Shown: positions 20,520 through 36,681, counted from the first letter of the stretch. The stretch: DNA of 64,000 nt from Trichosphaerium sp. ATCC 40318 (GCA_038496445.1 JALMLS010000418.1:124001-188000); one strand, 5' to 3'. Made by a program: numbers and translations. The notes: generated by a model not told the origin, from the sequence alone.

Positions 20520-23500
20520 GTGCTAAAAACAATATTAGTTAAATTAGGAAGACTGCTGTTGCTGTGTGCGAGCTTTCTCAGTCTAGTTAATGCCGCACAG
20601 CGGGTCTCGGCAGTTACAGCAGACGCTGTTATGTTCGGAAACGATTCACGTATTGTAAGTTGAACTTTTTTGTTGATGCAAAAAAAAAAGAGTACTAACT
20701 TTACCTCAACAGCCCGTGCAATACGGTTCTTTTGGCTTTAAATTGCTAACGACTGACGATGAAGTCTCTGAGGTAGATGTTTATTTCTCCCGGGAAAGAC
20801 CCGTAAAGCATTTTGTGGAAAGCTGGACGGTTTCTTCGGCAAGTTGTCAACATTTTCACAACTTATTTATGCCTTACTGACACAGTCAATAGAATACGAT
20901 AGAACAGTATACAGCATGTGATAGTAAATGTGTCAACCGCACAATAAGTGATGTAGAGGTTGTTGAGAATCCAATAGAGAGTAGTAACTGGCTAGAGAAA
21001 GAAGAAACGCATAATGTGACAATCTTACATCGAACGAATGACAGAGCGCTCCAGAATTTAAATACGTACAAAGAGAGTGTTCATTTTACTGTGTTTATTG
21101 ATACTGTAATTATAATAGGACTCGATTCCGAAGACAACCTCAGCCAGGTGTACAAGGAACGTTTTTAGATGTTGTGGAACTATACTATGAAGAAGGAGCC
21201 TCAGTACTGGTCAGGTAAACAAGCTTGAAGGTGGTCATGTGACGTTTTTGTTTTACAATTTTTTAACAGGATTGTATTCTCTGATGATATTATCATCGAT
21301 GTTCACAATGCAACAGAACAATACGTATCACCAATAGTCTCGAAAGATACTTGTAATGAAGCTCTATGTGTTGACGCTACAGATTTGATGTTTGGTGAGT
21401 TTTTGCTTACATAACATCCTGTCACGTGTTTACATTCCTATGTAGTGATTGATGCATCTCAAAATGCCTTAGGTGACGAAACTTGTACCACGGAAGGTAC
21501 AGCATACATATATTTGTAGGACTTTTACCTAACTTTTATGTAAGAAGTACCTCAATGTGCTCAAGTTCCTGGAGGATATGGTTCTTTCAACAGATCAACT
21601 TTAGCAGAGTGTTGTAAGCATTTAAATTGGGACTTATATTATCAATTTATCATTGATGTGATCTCTACACTCAAACTCGGAGAGGATGGATATCGTACTG
21701 GTATAGTTTTGTATCGAGATATAGGTCAAGTTGTTTTGCCATTGGGAAGTCACACTACATCATACTTTCTAACGCACCTCTACAATATTGCAACGACGAA
21801 TATAGTGGGAGGATGCCACGATGTCACAACAGGTAATTACGTTTGTCATACTAGATACTCAACATAAATAGGTCTGTCAGCTGCACGTGATCATTTAGAT
21901 TACTATGGAAGAACTGGACGAAACAATAAAATGATGATTGTTAATCAACATCACGGTACCACATGCGGAGTATTTGACCCAAATGACAACATTGTAAACA
22001 CGCTGGAGTCTCAGGTAATGAAAAAAACAAGGTATCATGTATCAACATCAACATAGGACTTTTCAGTTCTCTCAATTGAAATTGGAACGCCAGATTCTGG
22101 TCTGTTGTCGTTCCCAAACACTATTACCATCTCAAGCAGCTCCTTGCTGTCATCAGCTGTACCGACTATCTCACCGTTAATATGTCCAAGTGAGTATGCT
22201 GAATGTGTTGTCAACCATGCTAATCTCTCTAACTTAGAGGTACGGAGTTTATGTGGCCCTAGATGCAACGCTGAGTGTACATGTGATCAAGAGTGTACAT
22301 GTGAGGATACCAAATGTGTGGATACGAACGTTTGTACACAAAATAGCTGTAGAAGTTCAGGTGAAGGATGTTATTTTCCACCACGTGTTATCTACCCAAA
22401 TTTTGACACGCCAGTAAGTGTACATTGTACGTATTTATTTCAATCTCAGGTTGGATGTGTATTAACACGTGAAATTTGCAGGTGGCTCACCTTCTTTTTG
22501 CAATCAAGACTTTGGATTGGTGTTTCCAAACCCCGGGGTCCTAAGTAGTTGTACACCAAGTAAGTCTTGAACATGTTTGTATGGAAATGTAGACTTGTTA
22601 CTTACAACTGAAAGTTCCACGCCTCGAATGCCGCTACAACAATGGAGCTGAGTGCATCACGACGACGGAGTTCAAAGAATGCGATCCTGCTTGTGAATCT
22701 TCAGATATATGTAATATCTCTTACTGCGATCCTAAAACTGGCACATGTATTAATGAAAAAAGAGTTCCTGGATCACCTGCATTCGCGTGTAATGAGGGAG
22801 GCTCCGATAGCTTGGAATATTGTGATGCTAACTTTACCTCTAATATTTTCCCGCCTGGGTTTCCTGGATGCAAACCAAAACTACTCTCTGTAGTACGTTG
22901 CTTGTAATTATCCATTCTTGTATTCACAAACCTTATTTTGTCTAGATTTGTTTATCTCAATTACCTTCATGTATGCTATACGATCCAAACATAGTAAGTT
23001 GGCACTTGGCCCCTTTTCAAATTCCTGAAGCTCCAAACCAAACGTTCTATAATCCAGAATGCCTCTATGAACCTGATCCAACTTGTTTCAACGCTGAAAT
23101 ACCTCTGATACCTACAACTATGGCTCCAACAACCTTGGCTCCAACAACCCTACCGCCCACAACAAATCCTCCCACAACAAATCCTCCCACAACAACGCCA
23201 CCAACAATCTCACCACCTATTCCACCATTTACAGCAAACTCATCAAGTGACGCTAAAACTAGCCCTTCTTTAGAGTCATCTGATATTGGTACTTCCAACT
23301 ATCACAACACGTGACTCAACTAATAGTCTTATTTAGTAATAATAGTGCTCTGTGTTGTGGTTGTTATACTTCTCGTACTTCTTGTAGGTGTCCTGTTCGC
23401 ATGGAACTATTCTGTTCGTACACGTGATGCAAGTACCGATATACGCAGTATTACATTAATTTCTAGTGAAAATAAAGAAGAAGAGCATTACGGTTCTGTA

Positions 23501-24593
23501 CCAGAGCCTCCTGTGCGAGGTGGTATCTCAAAATCGATAAAGATCCAATACAAGGAGCTTAAATTTGGTGAGAAAATTGGTGAGGGCAGTTTCGGGTCTG
23601 TTATGAAAGCCAAATACAAAGGAATAGATGTTGCTGTTAAAATATCAAGTCTTGGAGCTGATGCAAATCAAAACTTTTTAAAAGAGGTAGGACTCCTACT
23701 TATCCACAGTTTTTTGACCGTTTCTTTTTCAAGGCTGAAGTACATCTGAGTCTGAGTCCTCATTCAAACATTGTTGACACTTTGGGACTCTGTTTCTTGG
23801 ACGGAAAACCAATGTTAGTATTGGAGTTCATGGCAAATGGATCGCTCAGACAGTTGTATAAAAAAAAGAAAGATGATTTTACATTTACTGAGATCAAGAC
23901 GTATTTAAGCTCTATTGCTGCAGGGATGACTTTTCTTCATCAAAATATGATCATTCATCGGTACGCCCTCCAGTGTAAGTATTATCAAGTAACCAACATT
24001 CTTAATGTAGAGATCTTGCATGCAGAAATATCTTGGTACGATTAGCATATTAAATCTTATGTTGTTTAAAAACTGACCACGTGTTGGTAGATATCAGAAG
24101 ATAACACTCCGAAAATAAGCGATTTTGGAATGTCAAGGTATTAAGTATACTTTCCTAGTAGCTATGTATACACGGCTGTTAACATATTTCAGAAAATCAG
24201 CTATATCGGGAGGAGCACAAGAGACAAATAACAACATTGGACCAGTTCGATGGATGAGTCCTGAGTCTATAAGAAAGTTCTATGAACCTAAAAGTGATGT
24301 AAGTTAAGAAAAATAGCAAGCTCTGGGATTGAGACTTACTGTCATAGGTTTGGTCATTTGGTATGGTGATATGGGAGATCATTTATAAGACCATTCCTTT
24401 TGGCGATGTACCAGATTTGTTTGATCTTGCAATTCGCATTAGAGATGAAGGATATACACCTGAAACAGATGATCGTGTCCACCCTCGATGGAGGCAAATA
24501 ATGACGGATTGTTGGGCATTTACTGCTTCAAACAGACCTAATTTTGAAGATTTGGAGACTGTCATCAACGACGTAAAAGAAAAACCAATATGA
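20520..24593 (+). CDS. Receptor tyrosine kinase with vWA-like and Cys-rich ectodomain
   Basis: Eighteen exons, phase-checked: 20520..20654, 20713..20838, 20893..21065, 21119..21214, 21270..21394, 21446..21496, 21545..21832, 21872..22014, 22057..22426, 22482..22559, 22615..22892, 22946..23288, 23337..23686, 23734..23960, 24011..24035, 24091..24137, 24193..24298, 24348..24593 (~1,000 residues). In order: signal peptide (LLLLCASFLSLVNA), beta-rich region, a vWA-like segment (RTGIVLYRDIGQVV ... GLSAARDHL), Cys-rich modules (CTCDQECTCEDTKC, CDPKTGTC), a mucin-like Thr/Pro stalk (PTTNPPTTNPPTT), one TM helix (VVVILLVLLVGVLFAW) and a kinase with GEGSFGSV, VAVK, HRDLACRN, DFGMSR, PVRWMSPE and WSFGMVIWEI. 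HRDLA.RN and the P-V-R-W motif mark a tyrosine kinase. The kinase ends at the C-terminus with no Tyr-rich tail. The start is uncertain: no in-frame ATG precedes the signal peptide, so a short 5' exon is likely. One intron (20839) has a GC donor. Confidence 0.9.
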
Positions 24594-25470
24594 CAGGCAC
24601 ATGTGCTACTAAACGTGCTCGTACAACTTACGTACTTTTTTTTGACAATAAAGCATCCAAAATTAAAAACCTTCGCGTGTGCGGGGTTGAATCCGTCACC
24701 GCAAGCACTCAAGCTCTGCAAGTTAGTAGAGGAGCAGGGTGCATACACTCACCGGTAAAGGCCATGTACACATGCCGTTTCATAATTAACTATTCGGTGA
24801 CAGAATGGCTAACAGTCCACAATTTAAAGAGTGCTTCTCCAAAGAAAAAAAAATTGTGGTTTTAACGGTTCCTTACTAACTAACGCAAACAGCTTTGTTG
24901 TTGTGCCTGCACTAGACTGATACAGGATTGGTTACAAAAGAGCTTGGCGTTTCTGTTTCAAGTAACGATTGTGTTGCTCTTAAAGTTAAGCTTTGTGTAT
25001 GGTATGTACCTATACGCCTTCAATGTAGTGCAAGCACTTTTTATATGGTTTAAACAAGCTTTATACTCAATTGTCTATGTGGTAGTTGATACTATTGCGA
25101 ATGACTCACCAGGAGATAGATAATAGCCAGCAAACACGATACAGATCTAAAGAAGTGGAAAACCAAAAAAAGAAAGTCCGAAAAAACGCCTCCTTTCTAT
25201 CTTCCTCATTACTATGTTAATCTCTTTGAAAGCTGTCAAATAATACGCCACGCACGCTACGTGATGTATAAACAATCAATATAATGGGCTATGTGAACTT
25301 GAAAAGCGGTCAGACTTAAAGTTGCGTCATATCTTTAGCGGACTTTATCTATGAGCGAATCCGAAGGGCTGCCCTTTCCTTTCGGAGTGCGTATTTATGA
25401 ATATTACATAGCGATTTAGCGTATTAACGCTTGTTTTTTGTACTGTACTTACTAATACATTCAAAAGGAG
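24594..25470. other. Intergenic, holding repeat copy 1
   Basis: Apart from the inverted-repeat copy at 24665-24861, no gene is seen. The ORF over the repeat is not conserved as protein in the second copy. Confidence 0.5.
24665..24861 (-). repeat. Inverted ~200-nt repeat, copy 1 (possible small RNA gene)
   Basis: Reverse complement of 27127-27325. The core of about 135 nt differs by only three or four substitutions; the flank toward the 5' side (read on minus) is clearly less similar, yet both copies keep AACCACAA, a T-run and CTCTTTAAATT. Read in that direction both copies end in a run of T, as Pol III transcripts do, and contain GTGAGT...TACTAAC...GCAG, which looks like a miniature intron. 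No tRNA, 5S, U6 or SRP signature was found. It could be a small RNA gene, a SINE-like element or a duplicated first exon. Confidence 0.6.
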
Positions 25471-26787
25471 ATGCTGCCGGAACTAAAAGGTGAAGTAATG
25501 GCGTTTATAACGGTACAAACATCATTTAACGTTTTTACTAAATTGGCACAGTCGCTAGATACGTTAGCAGCGTGCTGTTGCGTATGTAAGAAGTTTAAAA
25601 CACTCACATGGGCAAAACATGCGTACCAGTTGAAATGCGCGAAGAAATTCAAACTACGAGTTAAACCAAGCTATTTATCGTGGGAACGTACGTAAACCGC
25701 GTATAAAAAAGAAAAACCAGCGTGTCACAATCAACTTCTCGGATTTAACGAAATTTGCGCCAAAAGGCGTCAAAATCGCTCAAATCGCTCTCATCTTATC
25801 TACATTAGAATTCTACTACGAAATCAAAGGTTTTTGTTTCTCCTTATCGATTCCTACGAAAAAATGGAACCATAACGTTTGTGTTCCAAAGGAGTACGTT
25901 ACAAGTACATTATAACACGTTTACAACGAGAAGAACCGTTGCCTGGTGAAAAGTCAGTGAAAAAAAGATCAGCGTTCTTCTGAACCAATCTACTTTTTTG
26001 GTTTCAAATTGATTTTATTTTTATTACAGTAATAAGTATTGTTGTATTTTATGTGTGTCACGTGATTTTGGTTTATTTGTTTTAGGGAAATGCCAAAAGA
26101 ACATCAAAACGACCCCAGAAAGTTGATAAAATTTGTAACATATTCTGGTACTGTTGACTATCTGTTGTATGTATCAAGGACTCTTCTCAAAAAAATAGAG
26201 TTAATTATATTATTAAAAGAAGGTACAAATGGCTCTTCTTTTTTTCTTTTTTTTGAAAATTAGTTTCAGCTTACTGATTAGTTTAACGGTTATCTAGCTT
26301 CACAAGAAGGTGACAATGTATTTGAACTTCCTGTAGAAGCTTTTATGAAACCTTTATATAATGACACTGGGCGTAATTACACGTCATTTTATGTAACAGT
26401 ACCAGAGAGTGACAAAGGTAAAAAAAGTAGTTGATGTATTAATTATTATTAAAGTATTGTAGCTTCTGGTACAACCATTGATGGACGTGATTATTCACTT
26501 AGAGACCTTCATGTTTCATTACGTAACCGCTATGTAGATAATGAATTTCGGGGAGAAATAGAAAAGGTTGAAGCAACTTGTACGATTGATTATTTGTCTA
26601 TCATCAAACTGTTTTGACGAAAGGTTTAGTGATTGTTGAAGCTAGCTTCATGGCAATGCTACACAACATGCATTCGGCGCTAAATACACTTTATAAGCAG
26701 CACGTTGGAGAGGAAGAACCAACACAGAGTGTCCATGCTAAGATATTACATGGGCTGCATCTCATAGACAATTTTTTGCGCAGCTGA
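25471..26787 (+). CDS. F-box-like N-terminus plus unrecognised domain, exons partly resolved
   Basis: The first exon (from 25471) encodes MLPELKGEVMAFITVQ...ACCCVCKKFKTLTWAKHAY, a pattern like an F-box (LP.E...I, then CCVCK.F..L). Downstream coding blocks on the same strand, read between plausible introns, are: about 25722-25900 (NFSDLTKFAPKGVKIAQIAL), 26092-26220 (HQNDPRKLIKFVTYSGTVDY), 26299-26418 (NVFELPVEAFMKPLYNDTG), 26463-26580 (YSLRDLHVSLRNRYVDNEF) and 26628-26787 ending HLIDNFLRS. F-box proteins recruit substrates to SCF ubiquitin ligases; whether this is one is inference. Joining of exons 1 and 2 could not be made phase-perfect, so the model is approximate. A TCACGTGATT lies in the intron before the third block. 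Confidence 0.5.
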
Positions 26788-27126
26788 CATTTTGAAATAA
26801 TAGTTGTCAAATACAGTTCTGATTTCTGAAGTTACCTTATTAGGCTAAGGAAGTTTAGATACCTCCACGGTCGTTTTTATCTATTGTGGTAAAGCGTTCA
26901 CGCCATTATCACTCTGAGTTGAATAGAATTGTCTTTTAGACTAAATTAGAGCACTCAGCACTACGTTTTGGTTCATATGCCTTCAAATAGTACCCGAAGC
27001 GACTTACAGCAGAGCAACTACATTCTTCGGTGAACTAGAAAATGCAACGCGTTTTATACCTCAAGGTGGTTTTAGCTAATCCTGCGTGATCCAAAACAAG
27101 GCCCTTTATTGGTACAATTTGAGAGA

Positions 27127-27325
27127 AAAACCACAAATTTTTTTTCTGTGTTGTAGCACTCTTTAAATTTAAAAGTGTTGGTCTTTCTACCACCGAATAG
27201 TTAATTATGAAACGGCATGTGTACACGGCCTTTACCGGTGAGTGTATGCACCCTGCTCCTCTACTAACTTGCAGAGCTTGAGTGCTTGCGGTGACGGATT
27301 GAACCCCGCATACGCGAAGGTTTTT
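27127..27325 (+). repeat. Inverted ~200-nt repeat, copy 2 (possible small RNA gene)
   Basis: Partner of 24665-24861 in opposite orientation, 2.3 kb apart. In the core, GAAACGGCATGTGTACA, CCTTTACCGGTGAGTG and GAGCTTGAGTGCTTGCGG are identical; the differences seen are C/T in GTACA(C/T)GG, G/C in GATT(G/C)AACC and T/C in GCA(T/C)ACG. It ends in GGTTTTT. See copy 1 for interpretation. Confidence 0.6.
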
Positions 27326-27352
27326 GGAACCCCGCATACGCGAAGGTTTTTG
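27301..27352. repeat. Perfect tandem duplication of 26 bp
   Basis: Two exact copies, 27301-27326 and 27327-27352, of a unit starting GAACCCCGCATACGCGAAGG and ending in TTTTTG. This duplicates the 3' end of the inverted repeat including its T-run; copy 1 has only one unit. Confidence 0.9.
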
Positions 27353-27783
27353 GATGTTTAGTATTTTGGACAAGCTGTGAACAATACCTTTTGCTGAAAC
27401 TAGAACTGGTACATGTAGCAAGAAATTCAAAAACATTATCAAGCGGTTTATGAATCACACTTAAACCTGACGAGCGAAGCAGATAACCTGAAACGTGAAC
27501 ATTAATTGTTTAATATTGAAGACCTGTTTGCTCTTTTTCAAAAAAAACAATGTGTCATGCTTCTATTATTGTGTTTATGGTACAAACGCAAAGCGCTTAG
27601 TCTTGAAGTGATATTGGTTTTTTGACAGTCACAATCAAAACCACTTTGAACGATCTAATACTTAGCATTGAGTGCTTTCGTTAATTCATCAGGCAGCGTA
27701 TCAACACAACGCGCCATTTCTCTATAACAACGGGGTAAGAGACGTCCGAAAAAATAGACAAACAAATAGCCTCTGCTCGTTCT

Positions 27784-28285
27784 TTAGACGCACCGTAATT
27801 TTGCACTCATTTCTATTGAGAATTGGTCCTCTACGGGTAAAGGTGTATCATCTGTATCGTCTTCTTTCATTTGGTGGACCAACTCTATAAACAAGTCATT
27901 TTGGTTCCAATTACAAATTGGCAAGATGACTTTACAAAAAAACGTACCCTCGTAGCGCTTAAGTGTTCTTTCAGCTCGTTCTGCTTTTATCCGTGTATCT
28001 GCAATTTTAAGCTGTTCTTCAAGCAACTCAATACGCATTTCTTGTTCTGCTATTTGCTTATCACGTAACTAATTGATGTGAGGCTATATACAAGCAGTTG
28101 GAACTCACTTCTGCATGCTCTCGTTGACGCTTTATTAAATCTTCTGGGTTATATCCCCTACGCGTATTTTGCGTGCTTACAGAGGATCGTTGCCCTTTTT
28201 CAACTGTAGTGGTAGCTACTCTACGAATTTGCACTTGGCGCGTCAAATTGCGCTTTGGCACACTACGCCAAGCTCTGAAGGCCAT
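27784..28285 (-). CDS. Small coiled-coil protein, 132 aa
   Basis: Three exons: 28109..28285, 27948..28068 and 27784..27884, joined across introns of 40 and 63 nt in phase. The first ~45 residues are basic with few acids (MAFRAWRSVPKRNLTRQVQI), which could be a mitochondrial presequence. The middle is a charged helix with heptads (LRDKQIAEQEMRIELLEEQL ... IKAERAERTLKRYE), and the tail is acidic (MKEDDTDDTPLP). I do not recognise a family. It shares a 67-bp divergent promoter with the DUF1764 gene. Confidence 0.65.
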
Positions 28286-28352
28286 CTTCGAGGTAAAATT
28301 ATGCCTGTAAACGAAGTCAAAAGTGCGTCAAATCAAAATACCAGCTAGAGCC
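28286..28352. promoter_or_regulatory. 67-bp divergent promoter
   Basis: Whole gap between the start codons of the minus-strand coiled-coil gene and the plus-strand DUF1764 gene. No TATA box is evident. Confidence 0.5.
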
Positions 28353-28926
28353 ATGATAACCCTGAATAAGCCTAAAAAAGCTGAAAAAGATAAAAACGAA
28401 AGCAATAAAGCTGGAGTGAAGCGCAAAAACGCTACTACACGGAAGAAAAAAGCAAAGAAACAAAAAGTAAAAATTGATGAATCTATAGATGACCTCTTTG
28501 GTGCTGCACAAGTACAGCGAAAAGAAATTAAAGAGAAAAAGGTACTAAAACATGTAAATTTGCTGTCGTGAAAGCTTTTCATCCCTACTACTTCCACTAC
28601 ACCGCCATCATCACAAATATTACTGACACGGTAAAGCAAACGCTTGAAGAGGAAAAACAAAAACGTACAGAAATGAACCAACGTATGCGTGACGCCAGGC
28701 TTGATGAAGATAAAACAAAGCCATTTTTACACCCTAGTGGCAAAACTGACGACTCAAAACGTGCGTGTTCCTTTTTTCTTCAACAACAGAATTTTTTTTT
28801 AATTGGTTTTTTCTAGCAATGAGATTCGAGGATGGGCTTCCAATTTATACAGTTGATCAACTAAATATTGGTAAAGGCGGTGACACACCTCTTTGTCCTT
28901 TTGATTGTGATTGTACGCCAACATAA
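28353..28926 (+). CDS. DUF1764 family protein, 140 aa
   Basis: Three exons, 28353..28541, 28637..28760 and 28817..28926, join in phase. The N-terminal half is Lys-rich (KRKNATTRKKKAKKQKVK) with nuclear-localisation character and a DDLFGAAQ motif. The C-terminus carries the family signature: FEDGLPIYTVDQLNIGKGG then TPLCPFDCDC. Eukaryotic DUF1764 proteins are small and basic and end in this Cys/Asp motif; no biochemical role is established to my knowledge. An upstream GTG in frame (28323) was rejected in favour of the ATG. Confidence 0.85.
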
Positions 28927-29027
28927 CCTTTTTCTTCAAACCTTTTTAAAGATAATGACTATTCCATTTTAGGTTGCTTTTAGTTTATTCACAATTTTTG
29001 CACCTCCAGCTTCTTCTTTTTTTTACA

Positions 29028-31648
29028 TTATAACGGCGCACCATGACACACTGGACATATACATTGTGGCGTTATGGTATGTGCAACCTTGTACAGTGAT
29101 AGAAAAACCAAAATATGCAAAATAAGCGCATAGAAAAAGACAAACAAGCGGAGGATTTTGGTTGACATGAAAAATCTACCAGAATCTAGAACCAACTTTT
29201 CAGCAGGATTGAGGTCTTTGTACCTCCTGTATTTTTCCTTTTTGTAAAATAGTAAGTAAATTTTAAAAGTACACGATAGAACTAAGTTTTTTGGATCAAA
29301 AAAAAAGACATGTGACACCGCAATGTGTCAAAAATTTTCACTGAAAAAAAAGAGGAGAAAAAAAAGGGGCACTAACCTTCTTGTTGAACACCTTGAATGG
29401 GTTTACAGAATCTTCATACATTTGCTTATATTTTCCTTCTACTAAACCCTCCTCAACATCTGATTCATGACCATTACTTGATCTTGATTGCGAATGATAA
29501 GAATAAGATTGAAGATACTTGATTTTTTCATAAAGCTTGACATTATCATTTCTTAATGACTGTCTTTCGAGATTCAAGGTTTTAAGACGCTCTCTGAGTT
29601 TATGTGTATCCTATAAAAAGGTTATCACGGACAGTAGTTGCAAAGGAAATCAAGAATACGAACCGCTTGAAGCTGAATAATGTTATTCTTAAACCTATCT
29701 CGCTGACTTATCACAACATTCATCATAGACGATGACGCTGGATCCTCATGAGCTTCAGAAGCTTGTAAAGGTCTATTTGTAAGATCATTCTCTAACTCCT
29801 CTACTAATCTTGTTTTTTGGTCAAAACGGGTTTGGATATCGGCACATTGTTTTTTCAACATCGTAATTTCTGCTTCTTTGCTTTGAAGCTCTGTTTTTAG
29901 TTGTATGTTCTCTGTTTGTAAGTGCTTATGTTTCTCTTTTAAAATAGATTCAACTGAACTACCACCCATCTCACTAGGCGAAAAAGTCTTTTCAAGGGCC
30001 TAAAGAAGAAGTCAGTTTGTTCCGTTCAAAAAACATGCATGAGGTAAGAAAAAATTAGGAATGGTGCAACTCACTTCTAGAGAATTCAGCCTCTTCTTAA
30101 GATCAGCGTGCTCTTCTTTGCTAGGATTTTCTGCTTGAAGGGCCTTCAAAGTACGTATTTCTTTATCCTTTAACAAGGTTAGCGAACATTATTTAAAATC
30201 TCGCTACCTTTTCATCGAGTTGCTCTTTGAACTCGTTTTCTATTTGCTCTTGGATAGATTCTTGCTCAGCCAAAGCATTATCAAGAGCTTCTTTCTCTTC
30301 TGATAATTGAGATATCTTTATATCTTTACGAACAATCTCAAGCTGTAAATTTGATTGCTGATGAGCCAACCTAGAAAACAAAAAAAATAAGACTCATTTC
30401 CCTCCAAGTGGATCAATAAAAAATTTTCTTCTTACTCTTCAACGTTTTCATTAGCTTTTTGTTCGCGAAGTAAGGTCTATTCCAACAAAAAAAAGTTAAT
30501 AAATTTTACATAAAAACATGTTACGATTACATACATTCTCGCGATCCATTACTGCCATTCTTTGACCAAGACGCTCAACTTCGTCTACTACCATATCTAA
30601 TTCAGCTTGTTTGGCTTGAAGTGCCTCATCTTAGAAAGGATTAAAGAAAGGAATAGAAATCATTTACTTACCATGTTTTGTTTTAACTTGATAAAGTTGT
30701 GTTTGTGCAATATTGTAATTTTCTTGTGTTTTAAGCAAATCTTGTTGCGATTGCATTGCTTGAGTACGTAAATCTTGCTCTCTTTCTATAATAAAACGAA
30801 CTCTCAGTCACATCTATTTTAAAGAAAAAGAGAAAAAAAAGATCAAAACGCGAGACAAGAGAAAACAAAACCAAAAAATCAACAAAACAAAAAGTACAAA
30901 CCTTCCATAACAGCTACAGATCTCAAATGCTCTACCATTAGAGCTTCTTCTTTATCCTTTACTTTTTGATTTACCAAGTCCTCAACACTTGCTTCATAGT
31001 CTTTTATTTGCTCTTCTAACTTACGTATTGTCACCTCTTGATTTCTTATTTCTTGAAACTCGTCATGAATGTTTTGAAGCTGACGTCTCAATTTTTCATT
31101 TTCTAAAGCTAAATCTGATTGCTTCCCAAGTTGTTCTTGTTGCTCAGTTACAAATGCCAATGCTTTAGATGGATCTGGTGCATCAACCTATTGGTATGTT
31201 AGTTTGCACGCTGTACGCTGGTAAAAGCACGTACGAGTATTTTGTACAGCTGTAAGAAGAATTTTTCTCCGTCCTTCGCGCGATCTGTCAAGCGGTTTAT
31301 TTCTTTTTGATAACTCTTTAGAAGGGTTTTTATGTGAGCAGGTACTGTTTTTTGTGTTCCTCTCCATTCTAGGTTAAAACCGTTGAGATTACAGAGTTTA
31401 ATACTTGACAACGTATCAAATATGTTATTTTGCTTCAACTACGCACTTTGTGTCTCCTCGGCTAGTTTCTTTCGCGCTGGACCACTTTTCTGTACGTGTT
31501 CAGAAATAATAGCTGCCTGATCGTCCAGGTCCTTTTTCATACCATCAAGGCCCAATTCTAGTACATGTCAGCAAATTGTAACAAAATTGAACTTAATACC
31601 TTTCCAATAGTCTTGCGTAGCAACGACATTGGCCTTAGACGTGCTCAT
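29028..31648 (-). CDS. CASP: CASP (Golgi CUX1-type) coiled-coil membrane protein
   Basis: Starts MSTSKANVVATQDYWK at 31648 and reads through about ten exons to a stop at 29028. N-terminal family motif: YWK, then LDGMKKDLDDQAAIISEHV and KSGPARKKLAEETQ (compare F.L..LQ..LD.QA..I...Q..S...RK.LAE.T). Next comes a conserved LLKSYQKEINRLTDRAKDGE followed by FLQLYKIL, then long coiled coil (LRRQLQNIHDEFQEIRNQE and others). The C-terminus has the single tail-anchor helix LRLFVFFYALILHILVFLSL, including the conserved Y and LH. CASP is a Golgi membrane tether acting in retrograde traffic. Divergent from the WDR7-like gene with 239 bp between starts. After the TM helix the tail CICPVCHGAPL is a CxxC-H arrangement not typical of CASP. 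Confidence 0.88.
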
Positions 31649-31887
31649 AATGAAAATACGAGAGTTACAGTATTGTAGAAAACTAAACGAGTTGTACTGT
31701 ACTAATAAGATACTATGGTGATTACTTCCGCGCTGAAATTGCCCACGTAGTACTTTTTTTGGGCTAGCTGGATTTTTTGCAGAGTCTCCACAGTTCAAAG
31801 GACATTAGCAAAAAAAAAGAAGGTGACATTTCAACACCCCAAAACCCCTTGTAGTACTCTCCTTGGCTAGTTCATTATAGTTACTAC
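31649..31887. promoter_or_regulatory. Divergent promoter of CASP and WDR7-like genes
   Basis: 239 bp between two start codons in opposite directions. AT-rich, with a T-run/A-run pair; no specific site recognised. Confidence 0.45.

Positions 31888-36681
<4,794 letters not shown>

Larger units (their letters stand above)
26788..27783. other. Intergenic, holding repeat copy 2
   Basis: Contains the second copy of the inverted repeat and a perfect 26-bp tandem duplication at its 3' edge. No coding gene is supported. Confidence 0.5.

Noticed and set aside
22973-23314. Pro/Thr repeat as a microsatellite artefact, and its antisense Val/Gly ORF
   Set aside because: The sense frame is the mucin-like stalk of the receptor and is continuous with exons on both sides.
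24665-24861. tRNA gene (GGTTGAATCC / GGTTCAATCC resembles a B box)
   Set aside because: The putative T-arm does not pair, no A box lies at the right distance, and no acceptor stem can be formed in either copy.
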